Source: Candidatus Alistipes intestinigallinarum
GTDB lineage: Bacteria > Bacteroidota > Bacteroidia > Bacteroidales > Rikenellaceae
Direction: 5' to 3'
Length of the DNA stretch: 64,000 nt
NCBI GenBank assembly: GCA_019115745.1
Contig: DXDA01000080.1
Span: 26,510 to 90,509, forward strand
Part shown: one piece after another, positions 44,815 through 52,808 of the stretch
How the letters are laid out: every line of letters begins with the position of its first letter
How positions within the stretch are numbered: the first letter of the stretch is position 1
Made by a program: the position numbers and the translations under genes
Notes under the pieces: generated by a model
Told to the model about the DNA's origin: nothing
What the model saw: only the letters and a program-made list of their open reading frames with translations
Database searches by the model: none

Positions 44815-45546
44815 ATGATCTATCACCTCGACACGACCACCTCGACGAACGACGACGCCCGCGATGCGAAATACCGCCACGGCGACATCGTCTGGGCCGA
44901 ACACCAAACCGCCGGACGCGGACAGCGCGGCCACAAATGGCTGAGCCCCGAAGGCGAGAACCTCACCTTCACGATGGTCGTCGAACCGCGGTTTCTGCCC
45001 GTCGGGGAGCAGTTCCTGCTCTGTGAGGCGATGTCGGTGGCGCTGACCGACACCTTCGCCCGCTACGGCATCGACACCCGCATCAAGTGGACCAACGACA
45101 TCTACGCCGGAGACCGCAAACTCGAAGGCGTGCTGATCGAACACAACTATTCGGGGCAGACGCTGTCGCGCTCGCTGCTCGGCATCGGCATCAACGTCAA
45201 CCAGACGGAATTCGACCCCACGCTGCCGAACCCCGTCTCGATGGCGCAGCTCACCGGGCGCCGCTACGACCGCCGCGAGGTGCTCGAAACCTTCGAACGG
45301 TGTATGCTGGAGCGTTACGACCAACTCGAACACGGCGACCGCGAGGCCCTGCAGCACGACTACCGCAACCGGATGTATGCCCTCGGGGAGATGCGACCGT
45401 TCCGCTACCCCGACGGGTCGCTCACCCGCGGGGCCATTCAGGGGGTTCGCCCTTCGGGCGAGCTGATCCTCCGCCACGAGGACGGAACCCTCCGCACGTA
45501 TCTCTTCAAGGAGATCGAATTCGTCCTCCCCGCACGGATCGAATAA
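44815..45546 (+). CDS. birA: Biotin--[acetyl-CoA carboxylase] ligase
   Basis: A 243-aa enzyme that attaches biotin to carboxylase carrier domains. The biotinyl-AMP loop is visible as AGRGQRGHKW near residue 40, with TNDIYAGDRKLEGVLIE near residue 94 and LLGIGINVNQT near residue 121. It lacks the N-terminal helix-turn-helix of E. coli BirA, so it should not be a repressor. It starts 106 nt after dapD without an obvious terminator between them. Confidence 0.95.
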   Translation: MIYHLDTTTSTNDDARDAKYRHGDIVWAEHQTAGRGQRGHKWLSPEGENLTFTMVVEPRFLPVGEQFLLCEAMSVALTDTFARYGIDTRIKWTNDIYAGDRKLEGVLIEHNYSGQTLSRSLLGIGINVNQTEFDPTLPNPVSMAQLTGRRYDRREVLETFERCMLERYDQLEHGDREALQHDYRNRMYALGEMRPFRYPDGSLTRGAIQGVRPSGELILRHEDGTLRTYLFKEIEFVLPARIE

Positions 45547-45583
45547 CCCCCCCGCAGCCCCCTTTCCCGATCTCGAAAACCCC

Positions 45584-45626
45584 GGCCCGGAGCGGAAAAA
45601 ATTCCTTTCCGGGCCTCGTTTTTTTA
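45584..45626 (+). terminator. Terminator after birA
   Basis: GGCCCGG (45584-45590) pairs with CCGGGCC (45609-45615) over an 18-nt A/T-rich loop, then CG-free T-run (45619-45626). Confidence 0.8.
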
Positions 45627-45636
45627 TGCTTTTTTC

Positions 45637-45666
45637 TTGTTGTTACAAAAATAACAGTTATATTTG
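45637..45666 (+). promoter_or_regulatory. Bacteroidota promoter for gcvH
   Basis: TTG (45637-45639), 19-nt spacer, TAtaTTTG (45659-45666), 44 nt before the ATG at 45710. The A/T-rich stretch contrasts with the flanks. Confidence 0.75.
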
Positions 45667-45709
45667 CATTGTAAAATTCCGGATTTTCAAACAAAAAGCA
45701 AATAATACC

Positions 45710-46087
45710 ATGAATGTACCTGCAAATCTGAAATACTCGAACGACCACGAGTGGTGTCGCATCGAGGGCGATGTAGCCGTTGTCGGCATCACCGACTTTG
45801 CCCAGAGCCAGTTGGGCGACATCGTTTTCGTCGATGTCCCGACCGTCGGCGAAACGCTCGCCGCCGGAGAGGTCTTCGGATCGATCGAGGCCGTGAAGAC
45901 CGTCAGCGACGCATTCCTGCCCGTCGGCGGCGAAGTCCTGGAGTTCAACGAGGCAGTCGATGCCGACCCCTCGATCGTCAACAAGGATGCCTACGGCGAA
46001 GGTTGGCTCGTCAAGGTGAAGATCTCCGATCCCGCCGAGTACGATGCCCTGCTGAGCCCGGCCGACTACGAGAAGCTGATCGGGTAA
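45710..46087 (+). CDS. gcvH: Glycine cleavage system H protein
   Basis: A 125-aa lipoyl carrier that shuttles the methylamine group among the P, T and L proteins. The lipoyl-lysine is Lys63 in GSIEAVKTVSD. The rest matches the family: NDHEWCRIEGDVAVVGITDFAQ, then LGDIVFVDVP and WLVKVKISDP. The ATG at 45710 is chosen because upstream residues are unconserved. None of the other gcv genes is nearby. Confidence 0.96.
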   Translation: MNVPANLKYSNDHEWCRIEGDVAVVGITDFAQSQLGDIVFVDVPTVGETLAAGEVFGSIEAVKTVSDAFLPVGGEVLEFNEAVDADPSIVNKDAYGEGWLVKVKISDPAEYDALLSPADYEKLIG

Positions 46088-46496
46088 CACCCCCGACAGC
46101 CCGAAAAAGGGGCGGAGTTGCAGACTGATCCGTACCGACGCCGAAAAACAGGCATGAGAGAACAGAGATGTATGGGCGCAAGACCGGAAGTGAGAGCGCG
46201 TGAAGAGTGCCGTGAGAGACAAGTGTAAGCGGAGAACGTGCGAACGAGTGAAGGCGGGAAGAGTGAAAAGGTGAGAGCAAGGATAGACCGGACAGCGCAA
46301 AGAGTGATGGGTAAAGGCAAGGTTAAACTCGGAAACAGGCCGGGAGCGTGAGCAAGAAACGGAAGAGACTGCAATCAAGAGAGAGGAGAGAGTTGCATAC
46401 GAAATATCTGCCGTACGAGAGTACCGAATGCAAAACCGCCTGTGCGGCAACTCCGGCCCCTCTAATATAAATACAACTCAAACATTCATAACCATT
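46088..46496 (+). other. Non-coding purine-rich spacer between gcvH and mdh
   Basis: No convincing gene, promoter or terminator. Bases about 46140-46395 are strongly purine-rich on the plus strand, with repeated GTGAGAG, GTGAAGAG, GTGAAGGCG and GTGAAAAGG motifs. Bases 46390-46453 can form a stem GAGTTGC/GCAACTC enclosing smaller hairpins. With no terminator seen, gcvH and mdh may share a transcript. Confidence 0.6.
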
Positions 46497-47438
46497 ATGT
46501 CAAAAGTTACTGTCGTAGGTGCAGGCGCCGTAGGTGCTACCTGTGCGAATGTGATGGCTTGCCGCGAGGTGGCAAGCGAGGTGGTCCTCATCGACATCAA
46601 GGAGGGTCTGTCGGAAGGCAAAATGCTGGACATGTACCAGACCTCCACGCTGATGGACTTCGACACGAAGCTCATCGGCACGACCAACGACTACAAAAAA
46701 ACGGCCAATTCGGACGTTGTGGTCATCACCTCGGGTATCCCCCGCAAACCGGGCATGACGCGTGAGGAGCTCATCGGCACCAATGCCAACATCATGAAGG
46801 GCGTGATCGCCAATGTCATCAAATATTCGCCCCGCGCCATCATCATCGTCGTCGCAAACCCGATGGATACGCTGACCTACCTGGCCCTGAAGGCTTCGGG
46901 ACTCCCGAAAAACCGCATCATCGGTATGGGCGGAGCCCTCGACTCGTCGCGCTTCAAGTGCTACCTGGCCAAAGCTACCGGCGCCAACATCAACAACGTC
47001 GACGGTATGGTCATCGGCGGCCACGGCGATACGACGATGATCCCGCTGCTGTCGAAAGCCACGATCAACGGTGTGCCCGTTACGCAGTTCGCCTCGAAGA
47101 AGAAACTCCAGGAGGCCGTGCAGAGCACGATGGTCGGCGGCGCTACGCTCACCAAACTCATCGGCACGTCGGCCTGGTATGCTCCGGGAGCCGCCGCTTC
47201 GATGATGGTCGAGGCCATTCTCCACGACCAGAAGAAGCTGATCCCCTGCTCGTGCTACCTCGAAGGCGAGTACGGACAGTCGGACATCTGCATCGGTGTG
47301 CCCGCGATCATCGGCCGCAAGGGTATCGAGAAGATCGTGAAGGTTGAACTCACGAAGGAAGAGGCCGAGAAGTTTGCCGCTTCGGCCGACGCCGTCCGCA
47401 AGACGAACAACGTCCTGCACGAGATCAACGCCCTGTAG
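46497..47438 (+). CDS. mdh: Malate dehydrogenase
   Basis: A 313-aa LDH-like NAD-dependent enzyme that interconverts malate and oxaloacetate. It has GAGAVGATCANVM (NAD), VVVITSGIPRKPGMTR (catalytic loop with paired Arg), VANPMDTLTYLALK, and VIGGHGDTTMIPL with the catalytic His. The ATG at 46497 begins MSKVTVVG; upstream residues of the same frame are unconserved. In gut Bacteroidota it serves the reductive branch to fumarate and succinate. Confidence 0.97.
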   Translation: MSKVTVVGAGAVGATCANVMACREVASEVVLIDIKEGLSEGKMLDMYQTSTLMDFDTKLIGTTNDYKKTANSDVVVITSGIPRKPGMTREELIGTNANIMKGVIANVIKYSPRAIIIVVANPMDTLTYLALKASGLPKNRIIGMGGALDSSRFKCYLAKATGANINNVDGMVIGGHGDTTMIPLLSKATINGVPVTQFASKKKLQEAVQSTMVGGATLTKLIGTSAWYAPGAAASMMVEAILHDQKKLIPCSCYLEGEYGQSDICIGVPAIIGRKGIEKIVKVELTKEEAEKFAASADAVRKTNNVLHEINAL

Positions 47439-47460
47439 GCGCGCCTGCGATCCCGAACGA

Positions 47461-47494
47461 AAAAAGGGCTCCGACACATGTCGGAGCCCTTTTT
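47461..47494 (+). terminator. Terminator after mdh
   Basis: AAAAAGGGCTCCGACA (47461-47476) pairs with TGTCGGAGCCCTTTTT (47479-47494). It is symmetrical, so it may also act on the minus strand. Confidence 0.92.
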
Positions 47495-47550
47495 CTTTCT
47501 ATGCCGGTTGCCCGAGGAAGGAGGAAATGGGAAGGGCCGGTTCAGAAACG

Positions 47551-47649
47551 GGTCTTTGCACCCCAGAAGCTGGTCTTTACACCCAGAAGCAGGCCTTTGC
47601 CCTCACGAACCTGATCTTTGCCCCCACGAACCATCGGCCCACGAACCAT
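47551..47649. repeat. Degenerate 21-nt tandem repeat downstream of greA
   Basis: Four units of 20-22 nt (47551-47571, 47572-47591, 47592-47612, 47613-47634) share GRYCTTTRC followed by CCC and a GAAC or GAAGC end. A shorter CGGCCCACGAACCAT unit follows. They lie between the mdh terminator and the greA stop. Confidence 0.75.
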
Positions 47650-47661
47650 CGGCCCCGGGTG

Positions 47662-48138
47662 TCAGATCGTGATGTCGAGGATCTCGAAATGGATCGTCCC
47701 GGCCGGAACGTCCACATCCACCCGATCGCCCTTCTTATGGCCCAGCAAAGCCTTGGCAATCGGGGTTCCGATCGCCAGTTTTCCTTCGCGCAGGTTCGCT
47801 TCGTGTTCGGCGACGATCGTGTAGGTCATCTGCTTGTTGTTGTTGTGATTCAGCAGCGTCACCTTACTCAGAATCTGCACCTTGCTCTTGTCGATCTTCG
47901 ACTCGTCGATGACCCGGGCATTGGCGATCGTATCCTCCAGCTTGGCAATACGCATCTCCAGCAGGCCCTGGGCTTCGCGGGCCGCATCGTACTCCGCATT
48001 CTCCGAGAGGTCACCCTTGTCGCGTGCCTCCGCAATTGCGGCCGAAATTGCCGGGCGCTCGACGGAACGCATGTGGTCGAGTTCGTCCTTGAGCTTCTTG
48101 TAACCCTCGGCTGTCAGATAAATAGTCTCTTTTGCCAT
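47662..48138 (-). CDS. greA: Transcription elongation factor GreA
   Basis: A 158-aa factor that rescues backtracked RNA polymerase. The N-terminal coiled coil carries the catalytic tip in RDKGDLSENAEYDAAREAQ (acidic pair D-x-x-E region), and the C-terminal FKBP-like domain has TYTIVAEHEANLREGKLAIGTPIAKALLG split into its usual segments. The ATG at 48138 is used; upstream frame is unconserved. It has a good promoter and a leader of about 105 nt. Confidence 0.96.
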   Translation of the reverse strand: MAKETIYLTAEGYKKLKDELDHMRSVERPAISAAIAEARDKGDLSENAEYDAAREAQGLLEMRIAKLEDTIANARVIDESKIDKSKVQILSKVTLLNHNNNKQMTYTIVAEHEANLREGKLAIGTPIAKALLGHKKGDRVDVDVPAGTIHFEILDITI

Positions 48139-48250
48139 AATCCGAATAAATTTCCGGGAACTCCTCCGATGGGGAATCCCCAAAAACAAAAAACGTAAAA
48201 AAATAAGAATCCCGGCCCGTGAAGGCCAGAACCCTGCGTCGTTGCATAGG

Positions 48251-48282
48251 CAAAGATAAGAAGGATAATCCACATTTCCAAA
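48251..48282 (-). promoter_or_regulatory. Bacteroidota promoter for greA
   Basis: Minus-strand TTTG (48279-48282), 20-nt spacer, TAtcTTTG (48251-48258). Confidence 0.85.
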
Positions 48283-48423
48283 TCTTTTTTCGGGGATGCG
48301 AAACGCCTGCCGAAACCGCCCGCCGGAGCCCGATTCCGGGGATGCCGGCAGCGTCGGCACCCCCGAGCCGGGGAAAGTCGCCGCAAAAGGCTTCGCCCAC
48401 GAGGCGGAGATACAATAATTTTT

Positions 48424-48454
48424 TTTGCAAATCGTTAATTTATGCGTAACTTTG
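48424..48454 (+). promoter_or_regulatory. Bacteroidota promoter for the bamD cluster
   Basis: TTTG (48424-48427), 19-nt spacer, TAacTTTG (48447-48454), 29 nt before the bamD ATG. Confidence 0.85.
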
Positions 48455-48483
48455 CGCGATAAAGCGCCGTAAAAGATTCTCAA

Positions 48484-49302
48484 ATGAAGCAGACTTTCTC
48501 ATACGCCCTTTGCGCCGTGGCGGCAGCGATCTTCCTCTGCGGATGCTCCGGCATGAACGCACTGCTGAAAAGCGGGCAGCCCGAACTGATCTACAGCAAG
48601 GCGCTGGAGTATTACGACAAAGGCAAATGGCAACGCGCCATCACGCTCTTCGAAGGCGTGGAACACTACTATCAGGGTACCTCGCGCGAGGATACCGTCT
48701 CGTTCTACAAGGCCTACTGCCGCTTCAAGAACCGCGACTACGACACCGCCTCGACGGAGCTCGACGACTTCCGCCGCAAGTTCGGCCGCAGTGCCTTCAT
48801 CGAGGACGCCGAAGGGATGTATGCCCTCTGCTACTACTACCTCTCCCCGGGCCCGACGCGCGACCAGACCATGACCGGACACGCCCTGATCGCCATCAAC
48901 GAATTCATGTCGCGCTACCCCGAAAGCAGCCGCATCGAGAATTTCAAGAAGATCAACACGGAACTCACCGAACGGCTCCACGACAAAGCCTATCTGAACG
49001 CCTATACCTATTATAAGATCGGACGTTACAAATCGGCGATCATGGCCCTGAAAAACGCCCTGAAGGAGTATCCCGAGAGCAAGCACCGCGAAGAGATCAT
49101 GTTCCTGATCGTCGATGCCAGCTACCGCTTCGCCAGCAACTCCATCGCCGACAAGCAGACGGACCGTTACCTGGCGATGCTCGACTCCTACCTCTCCTTC
49201 AAGGAGGAGTACCCCGAGTCGAAACACATCAAGGAGGTGGACCGCATGGCCAAACACGCCCGCGACTATCTCGACCGCAACAACAAGGACAACAACATAT
49301 AA
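48484..49302 (+). CDS. bamD: Outer membrane protein assembly factor BamD
   Basis: A 272-aa lipoprotein of the BAM complex. The lipobox LCGC puts lipidation at Cys21. The mature part is TPR repeats (ELIYSKALEYYDKGKWQRAI, CRFKNRDYDTASTELDDF, KIGRYKSAIMALKNALKEYP), the scaffold that contacts BamA. It starts 29 nt after a good promoter and heads a cluster with the omega subunit, coaBC and recN, an order common in Bacteroidota. Confidence 0.93.
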   Translation: MKQTFSYALCAVAAAIFLCGCSGMNALLKSGQPELIYSKALEYYDKGKWQRAITLFEGVEHYYQGTSREDTVSFYKAYCRFKNRDYDTASTELDDFRRKFGRSAFIEDAEGMYALCYYYLSPGPTRDQTMTGHALIAINEFMSRYPESSRIENFKKINTELTERLHDKAYLNAYTYYKIGRYKSAIMALKNALKEYPESKHREEIMFLIVDASYRFASNSIADKQTDRYLAMLDSYLSFKEEYPESKHIKEVDRMAKHARDYLDRNNKDNNI

Positions 49303-49303
49303 G

Positions 49304-49636
49304 ATGGAAATCAAGAAGAACATCCCCAACAACACCATCACGCGCAAGCTGGTGGATCTGGACAAGGAGACCGGCAACGTCTACGAGAGCATCAACATCA
49401 TCGCCCGCCGTGCCAACCAGATCTCGACCGAACTCAAGGCCGAACTGAACCGCAAGCTCGCCGATTTCTCGTCGCCGACCGACACCATGGAGGAGACCTT
49501 CGAAAACCGCGAGCAAATCGAGATCTCGCGCTACTACGAACGGCTTCCCAAACCGGTGATCATCGCTACGGAGGAGTTCCTCGATCACGAGCTGGTCTAC
49601 AAGGAGGGCAAGGACGACACGTTCAAGGAGATTTAA
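49304..49636 (+). CDS. rpoZ: RNA polymerase omega-like subunit
   Basis: A 110-aa protein. GNVYESINIIARRANQISTEL matches the omega/Rpb6 signature that embraces the beta-prime C-terminus, followed by acidic segments. The ATG at 49304 overlaps the end of bamD by no bases (1-nt gap), and coaBC follows after 10 nt. Omega beside coaBC is a common bacterial arrangement, which supports the call. Bacteroidota omega is divergent from E. coli, so confidence is slightly reduced. Confidence 0.85.
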   Translation: MEIKKNIPNNTITRKLVDLDKETGNVYESINIIARRANQISTELKAELNRKLADFSSPTDTMEETFENREQIEISRYYERLPKPVIIATEEFLDHELVYKEGKDDTFKEI

Positions 49637-49646
49637 ATCCACGACG

Positions 49647-50870
49647 ATGGCATCCGGAAACGCTGCGACCGCATCTTTGGCGGGACGCCGCATTCTGTTG
49701 GGCATTACGGGCAGCATAGCAGCCTACAAGGCTGCCATGCTGTGTCGTTTATTGAAGACGGCAGGCGCCGAAGTCCGCGTGGTGATGACGCCGCTGGCCA
49801 AGCAGTTCATCACGCCGCTGACGATGGCCACGCTCTCGAAAAATCCCATTCTCGTGGAGTTTTTCGATCCGGAAAACGGCGCCTGGAACTCCCACGTCTC
49901 GTTGGGCGAGTGGGCCGACTGCTACCTGATCGCCCCCGCCACGGCCAATACGCTGGCCAAGATGGCCACGGGTGTGGCCGACAATCTGCTGCTGACGACC
50001 TATCTCTCGGCTCGCTGTCCGGTGGTCGTGGCCCCGGCCATGGACCTCGACATGTATGCCCATCCGGCCACGCAGCAAAACCTCCGCACACTGGCCGAAC
50101 GCGGCGTGCGGATCGTCGAACCCGGCGAAGGGGAACTGGCCAGCGGTCTGAGCGGCAAGGGCCGGATGGCCGAACCCGATGCGATCGCCGCCTTCGTGGG
50201 CGATCTTCTCGCTGAAAAAAAAAAGACGCTCGCCGGTAAACGGTTGATCGTCACGGCCGGCGCCACGATCGAAGCCATCGATCCCGTGCGCTTCATCTCG
50301 AACCACTCGTCGGGCAAGATGGGCTATGCCATTGCCGGCGAACTGGCCGCACGCGGTGCGGAGGTGACGCTCGTCTCGGGGCGCACGGCGCTGCCCGTAC
50401 CGCCGGGCGTCGAACGGGTGGATGTCCTCTCGGCCGAAGAGATGTACGAAGTGGCGGTCAAGGCCTTCGCCGCGGCTGATGGCGCGGTGATGTGTGCCGC
50501 CGTGGCGGACTACACCCCCGCCGAGGTTTCCGACACGAAACTCAAGAAGAGCGACGGCGAACTGTTCATCCGCCTGCGCCGCACGCGCGACATCGCCGCC
50601 GAACTCGGAGCCCGCAAGGAGGGGCGCCTGCTGGTAGGCTTTGCCCTGGAGACCGACAACGAGGAGGCACACGCCGAATCGAAACTCGAACGCAAGCATT
50701 TCGACTTCATCGTACTGAACTCCCTGCGGGATGCCGGAGCGGGCTTCCGCGGCGACACGAACAAGGTGACCTTCATCGACCGCACGGGGCGCGAAGCCCT
50801 GCCGCTGCTCTCGAAACGGGAGGTCGCGGCCCGCATTGCCGACCGCATCGAGGCCTTTTTCGCCCGCTGA
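49647..50870 (+). CDS. coaBC: Bifunctional phosphopantothenoylcysteine decarboxylase/synthetase
   Basis: A 407-aa fusion catalysing two steps of coenzyme A synthesis. The CoaC flavoprotein half (about 10-190) has GITGSIAAYKAAML, NSHVSLGEWAD with the catalytic His, and APAMDLDMY in place of the more usual PAMN. The CoaB half (about 195-407) starts LIVTAGATIEAIDPVRFISN and continues SSGKMGYAIAGELAARGA. Length is normal. Within the bamD-recN cluster. Confidence 0.96.
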   Translation: MASGNAATASLAGRRILLGITGSIAAYKAAMLCRLLKTAGAEVRVVMTPLAKQFITPLTMATLSKNPILVEFFDPENGAWNSHVSLGEWADCYLIAPATANTLAKMATGVADNLLLTTYLSARCPVVVAPAMDLDMYAHPATQQNLRTLAERGVRIVEPGEGELASGLSGKGRMAEPDAIAAFVGDLLAEKKKTLAGKRLIVTAGATIEAIDPVRFISNHSSGKMGYAIAGELAARGAEVTLVSGRTALPVPPGVERVDVLSAEEMYEVAVKAFAAADGAVMCAAVADYTPAEVSDTKLKKSDGELFIRLRRTRDIAAELGARKEGRLLVGFALETDNEEAHAESKLERKHFDFIVLNSLRDAGAGFRGDTNKVTFIDRTGREALPLLSKREVAARIADRIEAFFAR

Positions 50871-50936
50871 AGAGCCGGGAGCCGCATCCGAAATACGCCG
50901 AAACCAGGATATTGAACAGTTAAAATCCGAATTGCC

Positions 50937-52580
50937 ATGTTGCGCCGACTCTCCGTCGAAAACTACGCGCTGATCGACAAACTCGAAATGGAACTGGACC
51001 CGCACCTGAACATCATCACGGGAGAGACGGGTGCCGGAAAGTCCATTCTGCTCGGGGCTCTCGGGCTGCTGCTGGGGGCCAAGAACGACGGGGCGGCGAT
51101 GAAGGATGCCGCCCGGAACTGCACGGTGGAGGGGACCTTCGACCTCACAGGCTGCGGGCTGGAGGCTTTCTTTGCGGAGAACGATCTCGACTACGCCGCC
51201 GAAACCACCCTGACGCGCATCATCACCCCGGCAGGCAAGAGCCGGGCCTTCGTCAACGATGTTCCGGTGCAGTTGGCGCAGTTGCGCGAACTCGGCACGC
51301 ACCTGATCGACATCCACTCGCAACACCAGAATCTGATCCTCTCGTCGGAGGAGTTCCGCACATCGGCACTCGATACCGTGGCCGGGAACGGCGATCTGCT
51401 GACACAATACGCCGCGCAATACGCCCGGATGAGCGCCCTGCGCCGTGAACTGGCCTCGCTGCGGGAAGCGGCCGAACGGGGCCGCCGCGACGAGGAGTGG
51501 CTGCGGTTCCAGTGCGACGAGCTGACGGCTGCGGCGCTGCGCGCGGGTGAGCAGGCCGAACTGGAAGAGGAGCTGGCCCTGCTCGAAAATGCCGACCGGA
51601 TCGGCGAGGCGCTGACCGGCCTGCGCAACGCACTGGACAGCGACGAGACGGGTGTTCTGACCCAGTTGAAAAATGCCGAAAACGCCCTCGGGCATCTGCG
51701 CGGCCACTACCCCACGGCCGGGGAGTTTGCCGACCGGCTGCACGCAGTCCTGGAGGAGTTGAAGGACATCGACGCCTCGGCAACGGCCGCCAGCGAACGG
51801 GTGGATGCCGATCCCGAACGGTTGGCGAAACAGTCGGCGCGGCTCGATGCCCTGATTGCCCTGCAACAGAAATACCGCGTAGCCGACGAGGCGGAGTTGA
51901 TCGCCCTGCGGGACCGGAGTGCGGCCCAACTGGCGGCAATCGTCCACAGCGGCGAGGAGATCGCTGCGGCGGAGCAAGCCTTGCAGGAGGCGACGGCAAC
52001 CGCCGAAGCGCTGGCCGACCGGCTGCACAAGGCACGCGAAAAGGCTGCCGGAAACTTCGAAAAGGAGATTCTGGCGACGCTGGCCAAACTGGGCATGTCG
52101 GAGACCATCTTCCAGGTTGCACTGACGCCCCGCTCGGAGCTGGACCGCACGGGCCGCGACCAGGTACAATACCTCTTCACGGCCAATGCGCGCATGACGC
52201 CGCAACCCGTCGAACGAATCGCCTCGGGCGGTGAACTTTCGCGCGTGATGCTCGCCCTGAAGGCGCTGCTGGCGCGGCGGATGCAGTTGCCGACAATCAT
52301 CTTCGACGAGATCGACACGGGCGTTTCGGGACGTATTGCCGATGCCATGGGCGAGATTATCGAATCGCTCTCCGCCTCGATGCAGGTCGTGGACATCACC
52401 CACCTGCCGCAAGTCGCCTCGAAAGGCTCGGCACACTTCGTGGTCTACAAGCGCAACGGTCGCACGGAGATCACCCGTCTGAGCGACGACGACCGCATTG
52501 CCGAGATTGCCAAGATGCTCTCCGGATCGCAGATCACGCAAGCCGCCGTGGCTCAGGCTCGCATCCTGCTGGGCCGATAA
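50937..52580 (+). CDS. recN: DNA repair protein RecN
   Basis: A 547-aa SMC-like ATPase acting in double-strand break repair. Walker A is GETGAGKS near residues 31-38, the coiled-coil arms span about 150-360, the ABC signature is SGGELSRVMLALK, and Walker B is IIFDEIDTGVSG. Length is normal. A 66-nt gap separates it from coaBC. A poly-G run and purine tract directly follow its stop. Confidence 0.96.
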   Translation: MLRRLSVENYALIDKLEMELDPHLNIITGETGAGKSILLGALGLLLGAKNDGAAMKDAARNCTVEGTFDLTGCGLEAFFAENDLDYAAETTLTRIITPAGKSRAFVNDVPVQLAQLRELGTHLIDIHSQHQNLILSSEEFRTSALDTVAGNGDLLTQYAAQYARMSALRRELASLREAAERGRRDEEWLRFQCDELTAAALRAGEQAELEEELALLENADRIGEALTGLRNALDSDETGVLTQLKNAENALGHLRGHYPTAGEFADRLHAVLEELKDIDASATAASERVDADPERLAKQSARLDALIALQQKYRVADEAELIALRDRSAAQLAAIVHSGEEIAAAEQALQEATATAEALADRLHKAREKAAGNFEKEILATLAKLGMSETIFQVALTPRSELDRTGRDQVQYLFTANARMTPQPVERIASGGELSRVMLALKALLARRMQLPTIIFDEIDTGVSGRIADAMGEIIESLSASMQVVDITHLPQVASKGSAHFVVYKRNGRTEITRLSDDDRIAEIAKMLSGSQITQAAVAQARILLGR

Positions 52581-52583
52581 GCC

Positions 52584-52698
52584 GGGGGGGGGCAGAGGAG
52601 GAGAAGAGAAAGAAGAGAGAGAAGAGAGAGAAGAGAAGAGAAGAGAAGAGAAGAGAAGGGAGAGAAGGGAGAAAAGGGAGAAAAAGAAGAAAGAGGTA
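52584..52698 (+). repeat. Poly-G run and GAGA/GAAGA purine tract after recN
   Basis: Three bases after the recN stop: nine G (52584-52592), then CAGAGGAGG and about 100 nt that is almost wholly purine, with tandem AGAGAAG and GAGAA units. It ends at a terminator. It mirrors the tract after the DUF4435 gene (G8 then CAG). Confidence 0.85.
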
Positions 52699-52705
52699 AA
52701 AACAC

Positions 52706-52737
52706 AAGCTCCGGCCCATCGGCTCCGGGGCTTTTTT
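52706..52737 (+). terminator. Terminator after recN
   Basis: AAGCTCCGG (52706-52714) pairs with CCGGGGCTT (52725-52733), with one G-U pair and a 10-nt loop, then a T-run. Confidence 0.8.
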
Positions 52738-52808
52738 CAACCGGAAGGGAACGCCCCAGACCGGACGGAGTGCCCCCCGACCGACCGTTCCCGACAACCA
52801 CGAAAATC

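Larger units (their letters stand above)
48139..48483. other. Divergent intergenic region greA/bamD
   Basis: Contains the greA promoter (48251-48282), its leader, and the bamD promoter (48424-48454). The stretch between (48283-48420) shows no gene; it has G/C-rich short inverted elements but nothing convincing. Confidence 0.7.

Noticed and set aside
46011..46374. Minus-strand frames within the purine-rich spacer
   Set aside because: Their Ser/Leu/His-rich translations come from the pyrimidine-biased strand, and no start signal or conserved motif is seen.
47551..47649. CRISPR array
   Set aside because: Units are contiguous and degenerate, without unique spacers; no cas genes nearby.
49749..52541. 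A 930-codon minus-strand frame opposite coaBC and recN
   Set aside because: Low-complexity, Arg/Gly/Gln-rich translation with no domain, opposite two certain genes.
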